Shown: positions 52,122-62,487, counted from the stretch's first letter. The stretch: DNA of 64,000 nt from Pedobacter psychrodurus (GCF_004331735.1 NZ_SJSO01000003.1:248001-312000), one strand, 5' to 3'. Translations and numbers: made by a program. Notes: a model not told the origin generated them from the letters alone.

Positions 52122-54671
52122 CTAAAGCTTATTCAACGTATTTTCAATACGGCCGGAAAGATCTAAAAGGTGGGCCTTTCCCAATCCGCTTGCACTGGCT
52201 GATGCAGTTTTGAAATTAGTATCAAGGTTCCTTAGCTCTTCTTTTATAACCGAGATCACATCACTCTGGGCAATGGGTAATCCTTCCCTGGAAGCCCCTG
52301 AAAGTATGGCAGCCAGGGGGGAAGCCTGCGCAGGTGAAGGTTTTAGCACAGAAATTAATCTTTCTATATACATTTTTTGCAAATTTCTCCTGTAAACATC
52401 AATTGGCTGGTTGTTTTTTAATTCCGTAAAGATCGATCCGTTTAAATCGGAAAAAAGGTCTGTTATCTTGTAGGCGGCAATTCCATCCATTTCCTCTGCG
52501 GAAATTAGTTTAGTCAGGGTGTTCGTACTTAACAATCTGCCGATTATGATATTTTGTAGCCGACCAGCCACTTCCAAGCCGTTCTGGCCGATACGATCCA
52601 ATATTGGTTTGTTAATAAGCCATGAGGGCGTCTGGAAAAGTTGCGTATTTAAAAAAGCCATTGCCTCTCTTTGCGTCGGCGCAGGCGTGCGCTCATAGAC
52701 TGGTCCTTCCTGTTCTACTGATTTTGGAGTTTCATATATGCCGCCGATATTTTTAGCAACATGGCCCATGTACCTGTTAAACTGTCCAGTCAACTGGCTA
52801 TACATATTGTTTAAATTGCTATATCCTTCTGCAGGCTCTTTTGTCCATTCTTGCAGACCTTTCAATATCAATTTTAAATTTTTGATACCGTAGGTGCCTG
52901 CTTTCATCGCATTGTCCGATAAATCTTCATTCTGCGAATGTGGATCATCTGGATTGGATTCTGTACCAAACCATAACCTGCGGTTTTTAGCCGCCTCTAT
53001 GGTCATTTTATTTAAGATAGGCACTTCCTGTTGGGGCTTTTGGGTTTGGGGAAAATATTTATAACCCCACTCAATTGCCCATTTGTCGTAATCTCCGATT
53101 CGGGGATAAAGACCTGTTGCGGAAATGTTATCCTCTGGCTGTGCAACGTAATTAAAACGGGCATAGTCCATAATAGAAGGCGTATGGCCATTAGCCTCTA
53201 CCCATTCTTTATTTCTGAGCATTTCTGTTGGTACTGTAGAACTTGATCCATAGTTATGAAGCAGGCCCAGGGTGTGGCCCACTTCATGGGATGATACAAA
53301 ACGGATGAGATTGCCCATTAATTCATCGTCGAAGTTTACCTTTCGGGCCCTTGGGTCAACCGCTCCCGTCTGGATCGTATACCAGTCATGCAATAATTTC
53401 TGTACGTTATGGAACCAGTTGATGTGGCTTTCGATTATTTCCCCGCTGCGCGGATCGGCGATACTGGGGCCGCTTGCATTTGCAATTTCTGATGGTTTGT
53501 AAACAATAGCCGAATGACGCGCATCATCGATGCTCCAGCTAGAGTCCTGTTCAAACGTAGGTGCTTCTTTGGCTACCACTGCGTTTTTAAAGCCTGCCTT
53601 CTCAAATGCCCTGGCCCAATCGTTTACTCCGGCAATCAGGTAGGGTACCCACTTCTTTGGCGTGGCAGGATCGATGTAAAATACAATAGGTTTTACCGGC
53701 TCTACGAGCTCTCCACGTTGGTATTTTGCAAGATCCTTTACCTTAGGCTCAAGTCTCCATCTTTTGATCAGTTCAAGCTCTTTTACACCTTGGGGATTTA
53801 AATCAAAATCCGTATATCCTACTGTAAAATAACCTACCCTGGGGTCAGCATAACGTGCCTTCATAGCTGTTTTTGGCAAAATCACCAGTGAGGTATTCAG
53901 TTCTATAGTCGAGAAACCTGAAGCTACGCTGCCCGCCATTCCACTCAGTGGGGATTGTGATAGTTGGAACGCAGACAGGCTATACGTTTTTACCGTACTG
54001 ATTTCGACATTCATAGGATAACTGCGGACATTTTGAATGTAACTCCTATCCGCCTGTTGCGCGCCCAGCCTTAACCTGGTTTTAGCAGTTGGCGAGCCGA
54101 AATAAAAAATATCATTATCACCGTTTATATAGTCGGTGATATCGATTACACTTGCTTTTTTATCGTTTGTATAAGCAGCTATATTAAAAGAGGCGGCAAT
54201 GGCTTGGATATTTGAATTTTTTAAGGACTGATACATGGAAGTTGTGCTGTCTGGCCCATAAGTTTTAAAACTAACCTTCCGTAGGAAAATCCTGTTATTG
54301 GGGCCTTTTTCAAAACGGATAACCGAACTCCCGATCTGGTCACCGGCATAGCCCTGTACTGCTCTCACCTCGGCACCAGATTTGGAGATGCGGCTGACCA
54401 CTAAAATATCCCTTCCGAGAATTGTATCGGCTATTTCGAAGAAAACTTTATCTTCAAGCCTGTGGGTGGTAAGCATGCCCTTTCTGGTTGTTGCCTTGTT
54501 TGTTATAACCTGGTCATAGGGTTTTGGCTGAGCCCTTATGCCAGAACCTAAAACCGATCCCGGAGATCTTTTGACAGTGTCGCTCGGCTGTGAACCCATT
54601 GACCTGATCTGGGCATGGGCAGCTGTAATAACTAAAAGCGCAAATAGTATGCTTAATATTGTTTTCTTCAT
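52122..54671 (-). CDS. Exported zinc metalloprotease (DUF5117/DUF4953 type)
   Basis: 849 residues with a signal peptide cleaved near AAHAQI. The N-terminal half carries the DUF5118/DUF5117 region. The metal site is HEVGHTLGLLH (H462, E463, H466, H472), a metzincin-like HExxHxxGxxH, followed by SIMDYARFNYVAQPED, the Met-turn-like segment. The C-terminal half is the DUF4953-type helical region. It probably degrades proteins or peptides in the periplasm or outside. It closes the SusC/SusD/TlpA operon, 69 bases after the TlpA-like gene. Confidence 0.9.
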   Translation of the reverse strand: MKKTILSILFALLVITAAHAQIRSMGSQPSDTVKRSPGSVLGSGIRAQPKPYDQVITNKATTRKGMLTTHRLEDKVFFEIADTILGRDILVVSRISKSGAEVRAVQGYAGDQIGSSVIRFEKGPNNRIFLRKVSFKTYGPDSTTSMYQSLKNSNIQAIAASFNIAAYTNDKKASVIDITDYINGDNDIFYFGSPTAKTRLRLGAQQADRSYIQNVRSYPMNVEISTVKTYSLSAFQLSQSPLSGMAGSVASGFSTIELNTSLVILPKTAMKARYADPRVGYFTVGYTDFDLNPQGVKELELIKRWRLEPKVKDLAKYQRGELVEPVKPIVFYIDPATPKKWVPYLIAGVNDWARAFEKAGFKNAVVAKEAPTFEQDSSWSIDDARHSAIVYKPSEIANASGPSIADPRSGEIIESHINWFHNVQKLLHDWYTIQTGAVDPRARKVNFDDELMGNLIRFVSSHEVGHTLGLLHNYGSSSTVPTEMLRNKEWVEANGHTPSIMDYARFNYVAQPEDNISATGLYPRIGDYDKWAIEWGYKYFPQTQKPQQEVPILNKMTIEAAKNRRLWFGTESNPDDPHSQNEDLSDNAMKAGTYGIKNLKLILKGLQEWTKEPAEGYSNLNNMYSQLTGQFNRYMGHVAKNIGGIYETPKSVEQEGPVYERTPAPTQREAMAFLNTQLFQTPSWLINKPILDRIGQNGLEVAGRLQNIIIGRLLSTNTLTKLISAEEMDGIAAYKITDLFSDLNGSIFTELKNNQPIDVYRRNLQKMYIERLISVLKPSPAQASPLAAILSGASREGLPIAQSDVISVIKEELRNLDTNFKTASASASGLGKAHLLDLSGRIENTLNKL

Positions 54672-54740
54672 GATAAACTGAATGGTCTAAGAAAGTAAAT
54701 TTATGGACAGGCAGTGTTTTTTATTAGTCCGTACGACAGA

Positions 54741-55856
54741 TTATTTTATTAATTTTTTTAGTGTTTCGAGCAGTTGTGGCCCCCGTAGATTAGTAGCGAT
54801 AATAGTTCCATCGCTACTGATCAGCGCATTAACGGGAATGGCGCCAATGCCATACAATACTGCTGCGGGTTCTTTCCATCCCAAAAGTGATGAGACATGG
54901 TCCCATGGCATCCCATCTTTTGCGATTGCAGCCTTCCAGTTCTCACCCTTGGTATCAAGAGAAACACTCAGTACATTGAAACCCTTGTCATGGTAGCTTT
55001 TGAAGGCATTTACCACATTGGGATTTTCCTTTCTGCAGGGGCCGCACCAGCTGGCCCAAAAATCGAGTAGCGTATATCTATTTTTGGACAGAACATCATA
55101 AAGCGCCAGTTTTTTCCCCTCTGGGTTTAATGATTCAAATGGTTTGGCCTTGGAACCGATTTTCATGTTTTTTGAAACAATGATCTTTTCTTCAAAGTCT
55201 TTGCCATCTGCTGAGTTTTTAAGCGACTGTCCGAGTTTTTGGAAATGTGGCATGATCTTTTCATAGTCGATATTCGGCCCGGCAAGCTGCTTGAGATAGT
55301 CGAGCGATACATAAGAATTTGGGTTGGTATCAATAAAAGTAAAAATTGATCCGACAATTTTCTTTTTCATACCCTCAAGCTCCGCAACAAGCGCCAATGC
55401 AGCAGGAGTTTTTTTATCAGCAGGAGGGATGGCCCGGTATCTAGCCATGGCGATGCCTCTTTCTGCCTGCAGGGGTTTAAGTACAGACCTGAGTTTCTGA
55501 TAATCACTTGCAAGCTGGGTCCCCGAAATCTCAGCAGATTTTAGTGAATCTACAGTGGAGATTAAAAGATCGCCTTTTGAAAGGTAAATGTCGGTACTGT
55601 TGGCCGGTTGTATTTTCCCAAGCCGTAAATAACCTACATTTGGTGTTGAGGTACTACCTTTTAAACTGAATGTCCCGTTTTTGACTATACTGCTATCTGT
55701 TACAAGTACCTTCCCGTTATTGTATATCAACATCACGGACTCTCCGTTGTGCGAGGGATTTAATTTTCCACTGATGGTAAATGGCTGTTCCTGAGCAAAA
55801 GACAACACTGGAAACAATGTGGATAACGCAAAAATCTTTATATAATTTAATTTCAT
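54741..55856 (-). CDS. TlpA-like thioredoxin with N-terminal DUF4369 domain
   Basis: 371 residues with a signal peptide cleaved near SFAQEQ. The N-terminal ~120 residues are a DUF4369-type beta domain, followed by a helical linker and a C-terminal thioredoxin domain (about 230-371). The redox site is DFWASWCGPCRKENP (WCGPC). It works as a periplasmic thiol-disulfide reductase; in Bacteroidota such proteins sit beside SusC/SusD and peptidase genes. It is 8 bases after SusD, so same operon. Confidence 0.92.
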   Translation of the reverse strand: MKLNYIKIFALSTLFPVLSFAQEQPFTISGKLNPSHNGESVMLIYNNGKVLVTDSSIVKNGTFSLKGSTSTPNVGYLRLGKIQPANSTDIYLSKGDLLISTVDSLKSAEISGTQLASDYQKLRSVLKPLQAERGIAMARYRAIPPADKKTPAALALVAELEGMKKKIVGSIFTFIDTNPNSYVSLDYLKQLAGPNIDYEKIMPHFQKLGQSLKNSADGKDFEEKIIVSKNMKIGSKAKPFESLNPEGKKLALYDVLSKNRYTLLDFWASWCGPCRKENPNVVNAFKSYHDKGFNVLSVSLDTKGENWKAAIAKDGMPWDHVSSLLGWKEPAAVLYGIGAIPVNALISSDGTIIATNLRGPQLLETLKKLIK

Positions 55857-55864
55857 GGATGGAT

Positions 55865-57277
55865 TTAGTTATAACCTGGGTTTTGTATAAGAAAGGGGTT
55901 GTTTTCGATCTCGGTTGTTGGTATTGGAAAGAGTTTGGCTTCGGGCCTCCAGTTTGGTTTGCCCGATAGCACCACATCGGCCCGTCGGCTACGTTTTAGA
56001 TCTAGCCAGCGGTGGCCAAGCTCTGCAAAAAGCTCTATGTATCTTTCTCTGGCAATCATTTCAATCAGCTCCGGTTGTGTAGCGCCCGCAGCGGTGGGAG
56101 CCAATAGTCCCGCTCTTTTTCTGATCACATCCAGATCGGATATCGCATCTGAAAGATTATTCTGCTGCGCCCTTGACTCGGCCCTGATTAAATATACTTC
56201 ACCAAGACGCAGAAACACCAGTGATTCTGTCTTTGCTGTTCCCGTACCACTGCTGATCTTGTACTTGAAGGGGGAATAGTAGCTTTTGGTTACCCCGCCC
56301 GTAGTAGAGGTATAGGTTTTGATCCAGCTGTTTTTCCTTCCATCCCCAATACCAAAACTGTTAAAAAGTGCATCGGTAAGCTGGTAGTTTGGTAGTGTAG
56401 ACTGGATAAAGTTAAAGCCGTCCCAAGTGTATAGATTAAGTGCTGGCTGTTGAAGCTGAAGCAATACTTCTTTGCTGGAAAGTAAAAAAACATTGTTCAG
56501 TATTGGTTCAAGTGCGTATAATGGAACCCCAGTAGTGTTTTTGCCGGCAATAACTTCGCTTGCCAACGCTTCGGCTTTTGCCCATTCGCTTCTGTACAAA
56601 TAGACCCTGGCCAATAACGCTGCGGCAGCATAAGTGTTCGCCCTTAAGCGGGTTGTTCCCAGATAGTTTGTGCTTAGGTTTTCTTTTGCAAAAGTGAGAT
56701 CGCTGATGATCAGCTCATATACTCTCTCAATACTGCTGCGCGGAAGAACCGCATTGGTGCGGTAATCTGTACCGGTAACAAGGGGCACATCGCCAAATAT
56801 GTTGACCAGGTAAAAATAATTTGCCGCCCTGATAAACCTTGCCTCGGCCATATATTGTTTTTTGCCATAATCACTCATGCCCAAAGAGCCTGGAATATTT
56901 TCAATAGCTGCATTTGCAGTATATATGGTGTTATACAATGGTCCCCAGTAATAACTGGCTACATTTAGGTTAGCTGAACTGACCGAGTTAGTGTAAAATT
57001 CCTGGTAAACGTTTGTAGGAGTTGTAATCTGCAGCTCATCCGCACTTACTCCCAGGCCAATAGACATCGATCCGCCGAAGGCGTAACCAGTAGTTTTAAC
57101 CATGTTCAAGTAGAGCCCCCTGATCACAGAGTTTGTTTTCGCATCGGTTTCAAATGCTGATGCGGTAGTGATCGAATCGATGGGCAGATCGATCTCCACA
57201 AACTTTTTACAGCCAAAGATGCTTATGCAAAGATATAACGTTAATAATATGTTATTGAATTTTGATTGATTCTTCAT
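55865..57277 (-). CDS. SusD/RagB family lipoprotein (third locus)
   Basis: 470 residues from the ATG at 57277; the frame extends to 57364, but that would lie inside the SusC gene, and MKNQSKFNNILLTLYLCISIFGCKK gives a proper lipobox (Cys23). The SusD marks are YMAEARFIRAANYFYLVNIFGDVPLV, ALLARVYLYRSEWAKAE and the C-terminal ARERYIELFAELGHRWLDLKR and LFPIPTTEIENN. It is 10 bases after SusC. The operon's thioredoxin and metalloprotease suggest peptide capture. Confidence 0.94.
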   Translation of the reverse strand: MKNQSKFNNILLTLYLCISIFGCKKFVEIDLPIDSITTASAFETDAKTNSVIRGLYLNMVKTTGYAFGGSMSIGLGVSADELQITTPTNVYQEFYTNSVSSANLNVASYYWGPLYNTIYTANAAIENIPGSLGMSDYGKKQYMAEARFIRAANYFYLVNIFGDVPLVTGTDYRTNAVLPRSSIERVYELIISDLTFAKENLSTNYLGTTRLRANTYAAAALLARVYLYRSEWAKAEALASEVIAGKNTTGVPLYALEPILNNVFLLSSKEVLLQLQQPALNLYTWDGFNFIQSTLPNYQLTDALFNSFGIGDGRKNSWIKTYTSTTGGVTKSYYSPFKYKISSGTGTAKTESLVFLRLGEVYLIRAESRAQQNNLSDAISDLDVIRKRAGLLAPTAAGATQPELIEMIARERYIELFAELGHRWLDLKRSRRADVVLSGKPNWRPEAKLFPIPTTEIENNPFLIQNPGYN

Positions 57278-57287
57278 GTTTATAATG

Positions 57288-60200
57288 TTAAAGTGATACT
57301 TGAAGGCCTCCGGTAAAAGTACGCAGCGGCGCCATCCGGGTGTAACTCTGTGTTTCTGGATCACCGCCCTGGTAACCTGTGATTACAAATACATTCTGCG
57401 CCTGGAAATATAATTTGCAGGAACTGATACGGATGGCGCTTAACCAGTTTGCCGGCAGATCATATGCGAGGTAGATGTTTTTTAGCCTTAAATAAGAAGC
57501 ATCTGTGTAAGAACTCCCAGAAGAAATATAGGCATAAGTACCTGAAAGGCCGTTAAGGGATCCAGGAAGGGTAGTATATTTTTGCACATCTGTATGTTGT
57601 CCGGGAGCCTGCCAACGGTCGAGCGCCAGGGTAGGAAAGTTTAACATTACCCCCGGCAGATTGAAGTTTTGTGAAGCTCTCCAGTCTTTACCGAGCTGAC
57701 TGGTAAACTGAAGAAAAAAACTTGCGGTAAAGCGCTTGTAACTAAAAGTATTGTTTAGCCCACCATAAAATTTTGGGTCAGTATTTCCTCTTACAATGTA
57801 ATCCAATGCGTTCGCTATCTTGTCCCCGTTTGCATCCTTAAGCGTGTAGAGTCCGGTTGTGGGGTCTACACCCAAGAGCTCATTAGCAAAAATCCTGTTC
57901 AATGACTCTCCGATCGCATATTTTGTCGCGTATGATGAAGAAGCCAGATCCGGATATTCCTTTAATATATTCTTTGGCAAGGTGATATTGAAGTCACTTG
58001 CCCATCTGAAATCTGTGGTATTGATATTTTTTGTTGTCAATGTAAGTTCCAGGCCACGGTTCTGTACTTTTACCCCCTCCAGATTGTTTACCACCGCGGT
58101 AAAACCAGTTATCCTGGGCAAAGGGTAACTTACCAGAGGATCAGACGAGATATTCTGATAGACGGAGGCAGTAAACAGGATCCTGTCTTTTAAAAAGCCC
58201 AGTTCCAGTCCAAGCTCTGCTTTGATATTTCTTTCCCAATGGAGTTTAGGGTTATATAGTTTCCCAGGTGCAAGAGTAGTTGAATCGCCATAATTAGATC
58301 CAGTGATATAGCTGTCTAGGTAAGAATATTCGCCAATCTGGTCGTTTCCTGTAACGCCATAACTTCCGCGCAGCTTACCATAACTAAATGCCTGGTTGTC
58401 CTTGAAAAAATCTTCGCTACTGAAAATCCAGGCACCACCGACTGCTCCGAAACTGGAGAAGCGTGATTCCGGGCCGAAGCGGCTGGAACCATCTCTGCGT
58501 CCGGTCAGGTTAATGATATATTTTTGATCCCAGTTGTAGTTGATCCTTCCAAAAAATGCCTGATAATTGTATGTTGAAGAAGTATTGTTAATGGAGACGG
58601 TAGGGGCTGAGCCGAGCGATTCTAGCAGGTCATCACCAGTGTAACCCGTTCCCCGTCCTTGGAGTGAAGTGGTGTTACGACTATTATAAGTTGCCCCAAG
58701 GAGTACGTTTAAAGCACCCCTGCCGATTTTCTTTGTGTACTCTGCCTGTGGCTCTGCGATCCAGTTTTTAAATACAGAATTACCCAAAAGTGATAAGCCG
58801 CCAAGATTTGGTTTGTTTGGGTTCTGTGAAGAAATGGGCATCAACCTTTTATCATTTGTAATAGTTGAATTGTATCCAAAACTGCTACGTACGGTCAGAT
58901 CTTTAGTGATTTTATAATTCAGAACAGTATTCGCATTTAAGCTGTTCATGTTTGAGAGATAGATCAGTTTTAGCTGCGCCAGCGGATTGTCCTTTCCGTC
59001 GTAGCCCCCTTCGTTCCAGGCCAAGTTTCCTTTCTCGTCATAAAGTTTAAAGTTGGGTGGGAGTGTTACCGCTGCGGCCAGATCACCTGCCACCAGATCG
59101 CTTTTTGCTATTGAATAGAGGCCGGAAAAATCGATAGTGAAATTTTGGTTCTCAGAGGCACTGTGCAGATTGAAGCTCACAGATGCCCTGGCGCTACTTT
59201 TCTCACCGGGCCATACCGTACCGTCTTTATGGTAGCCGCCTCCCAATCGATACTGTGTGTTTTTGTCCCCTCCTGAAAAGGTAACCTGGGCATCGTTTGT
59301 TTTTGCGGAATTGCCTACCAGAAGCTTTGCAAAGTCGGTATATCTGCTGTTGTCCCACAGCAGCACATCATAAGCGTTTGCATTGGTTTTTGTAATGTTG
59401 TCATTGGCAAAAGCCTCATTTCTCATTTCCAAATACTGCTGGGTATTCATCATCTTTGGAAGCATGGACACATTGCTCACTCCTGAATATACCGTTGCGT
59501 TGATTTTCAGTTTACCGGGCCTGCCTTTTTTAGTGGTAATCAGGATAACCCCGTTTGCACCTCTGCTGCCATAGATAGCAGTCGCATCGGCATCTTTAAG
59601 GACATCAATACTTTCAATATCCGCGGCATTTAAACCCGCGAATGCACTCAGCCCGTCTGTTGTTGCAACTCCGAACGGACCTAAGTTAACATTTACTTTA
59701 TCGTTGCCGGCAGCAACGGGTACCCCGTCTATGATAAATAATGGCTGATCTGAACTCAGTGAGGAATCAAAGTTTGCACGCCCGCGGATCTGTACATTCA
59801 GTCTTGCACCGGGTACCCCTGTGTTCTGGCTCACAACCATTCCGGGAATACGGCCTTCCAAGGCCTGAAATACATTATTGACGGGCTGCTTGTTGATCTC
59901 TTCGCCCGAAACTTTTGAAATGTTGCTGGTGGCCAGGCGCTGTGAACCTTTTCCATACGCCTGAACGGCAACTTCGTCCAGTTTGGAGATATCCTGGGCC
60001 AGAAGGACAGTGAACTTATCGGCGTTTTTCCTTACAGGCATCTCCTGGGTCTTATAGCCCACCGATACGAATTCCAGAATGGTGCCTTCGGGAACACTGA
60101 TCCTGAATTCTCCCTCGCTATTGCTTACAGCGATGACTTTACCGCCCTTCATTCGGATGTTCACGTTTGGGATGGAAGAGCCGTCTTCACTCATTACCGT

Positions 60201-60587
60201 GCCCTTAATGCTCACATCAAGAGAGAGAAAGCCGGAGATGTTCTCGAAAATGCTTTTTTCCTTCTTCTTTATGATTATCGTTTTGTCTTTTATAAGGTAG
60301 GTGACACCCTGATCCTTTAAGCATAATTCCAGGGCGCTGTTGATATCAGCGTGTTGCAGCTGGATGCTGATTTTTTTTGCGAGCTTCAGATCGTAATCAT
60401 TGTAGATAAAATCATATCCGCTCTGTTTGGTGATCATCTTAAAGATCTCACTTACCGGGGTGTTCCTGACATTGATACTGATCTTTTGGGCAAAACTCGA
60501 GGCCGAGCTCTGCATGATAAAGAACAGTAGTAAAATAGCGGTTAGCTTCATAAAAAGCACTGGTCTTTTAAGTGTATAAAAATCCAT
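57288..60587 (-). CDS. SusC/RagA TonB-dependent transducer with STN domain (third locus)
   Basis: 1099 residues from the ATG at 60587 (MDFYTLKRPVLFMKLTAILLL); a longer frame to 60716 would cross the upstream hairpin and is unlikely. After the signal peptide (cleaved near SSFAQK), an STN domain (about 35-105, SINVRNTPVSEIFKMITKQS), a CarboxypepD_reg-like domain (about 125-200), plug (ALEGRIPGMVVSQN, LKDADATAIYGSRGANGVILI) and barrel (end GGLQVSL). It signals through FecR and the sigma factor upstream. Confidence 0.95.
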   Translation of the reverse strand: MDFYTLKRPVLFMKLTAILLLFFIMQSSASSFAQKISINVRNTPVSEIFKMITKQSGYDFIYNDYDLKLAKKISIQLQHADINSALELCLKDQGVTYLIKDKTIIIKKKEKSIFENISGFLSLDVSIKGTVMSEDGSSIPNVNIRMKGGKVIAVSNSEGEFRISVPEGTILEFVSVGYKTQEMPVRKNADKFTVLLAQDISKLDEVAVQAYGKGSQRLATSNISKVSGEEINKQPVNNVFQALEGRIPGMVVSQNTGVPGARLNVQIRGRANFDSSLSSDQPLFIIDGVPVAAGNDKVNVNLGPFGVATTDGLSAFAGLNAADIESIDVLKDADATAIYGSRGANGVILITTKKGRPGKLKINATVYSGVSNVSMLPKMMNTQQYLEMRNEAFANDNITKTNANAYDVLLWDNSRYTDFAKLLVGNSAKTNDAQVTFSGGDKNTQYRLGGGYHKDGTVWPGEKSSARASVSFNLHSASENQNFTIDFSGLYSIAKSDLVAGDLAAAVTLPPNFKLYDEKGNLAWNEGGYDGKDNPLAQLKLIYLSNMNSLNANTVLNYKITKDLTVRSSFGYNSTITNDKRLMPISSQNPNKPNLGGLSLLGNSVFKNWIAEPQAEYTKKIGRGALNVLLGATYNSRNTTSLQGRGTGYTGDDLLESLGSAPTVSINNTSSTYNYQAFFGRINYNWDQKYIINLTGRRDGSSRFGPESRFSSFGAVGGAWIFSSEDFFKDNQAFSYGKLRGSYGVTGNDQIGEYSYLDSYITGSNYGDSTTLAPGKLYNPKLHWERNIKAELGLELGFLKDRILFTASVYQNISSDPLVSYPLPRITGFTAVVNNLEGVKVQNRGLELTLTTKNINTTDFRWASDFNITLPKNILKEYPDLASSSYATKYAIGESLNRIFANELLGVDPTTGLYTLKDANGDKIANALDYIVRGNTDPKFYGGLNNTFSYKRFTASFFLQFTSQLGKDWRASQNFNLPGVMLNFPTLALDRWQAPGQHTDVQKYTTLPGSLNGLSGTYAYISSGSSYTDASYLRLKNIYLAYDLPANWLSAIRISSCKLYFQAQNVFVITGYQGGDPETQSYTRMAPLRTFTGGLQVSL

Positions 60588-60676
60588 ACATTTGAATTGG
60601 TTTGGTTTGAAAGTTGATTCTGTGGTAAATGGTAGAAGCTTAAAAAATTCAGACCGATGCATTTTTTCTGCATCTA

Positions 60677-60704
60677 CAGTGTTCCGGTTGCCGCCGGAAT
60701 ACTG
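60677..60704 (-). promoter_or_regulatory. GC hairpin between FecR and SusC (third locus)
   Basis: On the sense RNA CAGTATTCCGG pairs with CCGGAACACTG (one A-C mismatch) around CGGCAA, after an A-rich tract. It is comparable in position to the hairpin at 31406, also between FecR and SusC. Confidence 0.5.
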
Positions 60705-60740
60705 TTTTTCGGTCATTATTTTTTTGGAAGAGGCAAAAAT

Positions 60741-61844
60741 CTATGGCATTACGGTGATCCTCCTTCCTTCTGCTTTAAAATGTACGGTATTGGTTGATTC
60801 TAACAGGTCGAGCACTTTTGCGATCTCATCAAAACGTGAAACGCTCCCTGAAAACTCCTGATGGGTAATTTCTCCCTGGTATAATATTTCTACGTTATAC
60901 CACCTTGATATCACGCGCATAATATCCTTGATGTTTTCGTTCTCAAAACGGAACTTACCCTCTTTCCAAGCCACTGCATTAGTTGCATCAACAGGAACTA
61001 CGCTTACCTCGCTGCCATGTATTCTGGATTGTTCACCAGGTTTTAGGATGACTTTATCATTGAGCTTTACACTTCCCTCAAGCAGGGTTGTTCTGGAAAG
61101 AGCCTCATCGGGATAACAACTTATATCAAAATGGGTACCCAATACTTCCACCGTTTGTGTTTTGCTGAATATTATAAAGGGTTTTTTTTGGTCCTTTTTC
61201 ACTTCAAAATAAGCTTCCCCACTCAATTCGACCCTTCTCTGATTACCTGTAAAACTACTGGGAAAACGCAGGTAAGAATCGGCATTGAGCCAGACCGATG
61301 TTCCGTCTGCAAGAATGATTTTAAACTGGCCACCTTTAGGTGTACTGATGGTATTGATTCCGTTTTTTCCTTCCGGTTCAGCTGAACGGACATTATAGAT
61401 TATGGTTCCGTCTTCAGCTTTTTTGATTATGGTATTTCCTTCTGTGAATAAGCTGCCTACCTTGGCACTGTTTAATTGGATTATTTCGCCATTGGCAAGG
61501 GTGAGCGCAGCTAGGTTAGTTCCCGGATGTATATTTTTGGTATTTTTGATGAGGTTGTGTGAAGATTGATCTGCGATCCAATAGTAACCTCCGAAAGCAA
61601 TCGCGATCAATATTGAGGCCGCTGCAATAAAACGTGGGAAAAGGGGGATGCGGTTTACCTGTACAAGATTTGGAATCGATGCTCTGAGTTTTATGAGCTC
61701 AGCTGAAACCTCTGCTTCCGAAAGACCTTTATGCGCTCCGACAGGCCAGCCAAGGTACCAGCTTTCTAAAATAGCTGATTCCGACTCAGAAAGGGTTCCG
61801 TTTTCAAATTTATCAAGTAGTTTTTTGGCCTTTTCGTGCTGCAT
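60741..61844 (-). CDS. FecR family anti-sigma factor (third locus)
   Basis: 367 residues from the ATG at 61844 (a start nine codons earlier is also open). A cytoplasmic region (about 1-75), a membrane helix (about 78-97, FIAAASILIAIAFGGYYWI), a FecR domain (TPKGGQFKIILADGTSVWLN, YFEVKKDQKKPFIIF, VEVLGTHFDISCY) and a C-terminal DUF4974-like domain (VISRWYNVEILYQGEI). It controls the sigma factor 63 bases upstream. Confidence 0.94.
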   Translation of the reverse strand: MQHEKAKKLLDKFENGTLSESESAILESWYLGWPVGAHKGLSEAEVSAELIKLRASIPNLVQVNRIPLFPRFIAAASILIAIAFGGYYWIADQSSHNLIKNTKNIHPGTNLAALTLANGEIIQLNSAKVGSLFTEGNTIIKKAEDGTIIYNVRSAEPEGKNGINTISTPKGGQFKIILADGTSVWLNADSYLRFPSSFTGNQRRVELSGEAYFEVKKDQKKPFIIFSKTQTVEVLGTHFDISCYPDEALSRTTLLEGSVKLNDKVILKPGEQSRIHGSEVSVVPVDATNAVAWKEGKFRFENENIKDIMRVISRWYNVEILYQGEITHQEFSGSVSRFDEIAKVLDLLESTNTVHFKAEGRRITVMP

Positions 61845-61907
61845 ATTATTGGATTTTATCCTAACATACAACAGAGACTAACGAAAATGATATTGGGGGT
61901 AGAAAAA

Positions 61908-62477
61908 TTATAAAAAAATTAGAGGAAATATAGAGCCTAATTTATTTTTAAGAATTTTTAAGGCGTTTTGGACTTGTTTCTTCACTGTTTGCTCTGATAT
62001 GGCTAATATATCTGCAATTTCGCGGTGGCTTAACTCCTCGTATCTGCTCAGCTCGAACACTTCTCTCATTTTTCTCGGCAGTAAAGCAATTTCTCTATCG
62101 ATGATGCCCATCAACTGCGTGTAACGGATATTGTAATCAGTATCATCATTACAGTTTGTAATGTAGTTTTCTAGTGAAGAAAGGTATTCGGACTCAAGTT
62201 TTTCTTTGGCAATTAGATTGAAAATCCGGTTTCTCACTGCTGTAAAAAGATATGCCCGAAGGCTTCTAGTAACTTCAAGTTTTTCCCTGTTGTTCCACAA
62301 AACTATAAAGATGTCCTGAACGATATCCCTTGATTCCTCTTTTTTTTGCAGCCGTGAATAGGCGTGGATAAAAAGCAAGCGTTCGTAACGGTCATAAATC
62401 TGGGTATAGGCAACCCGGTCCCCCTCTCTTAGAAGATCAATAAGATTAAGATCATTAAGTTTGCGGTATGTTGACAT
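61908..62477 (-). CDS. ECF RNA polymerase sigma factor (third locus)
   Basis: 189 residues. Region 2 (about 15-80; YTQIYDRYERLLFIHAYSRL, SRDIVQDIFIVLWNNREKL) and region 4 (about 120-180; LPRKMREVFELSRYEELSHR, then the AISEQTVKKQVQNALKILKN HTH). It is the activator of the downstream SusC operon via FecR release. An exact -7 box lies 10 bases before the start codon. Confidence 0.94.
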   Translation of the reverse strand: MSTYRKLNDLNLIDLLREGDRVAYTQIYDRYERLLFIHAYSRLQKKEESRDIVQDIFIVLWNNREKLEVTRSLRAYLFTAVRNRIFNLIAKEKLESEYLSSLENYITNCNDDTDYNIRYTQLMGIIDREIALLPRKMREVFELSRYEELSHREIADILAISEQTVKKQVQNALKILKNKLGSIFPLIFL

Positions 62478-62487
62478 AGATTAGAAA

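Noticed and set aside
55899..56279. 126-codon frame antisense to SusD
   Set aside because: Shadow of conserved SusD C-terminal codons.
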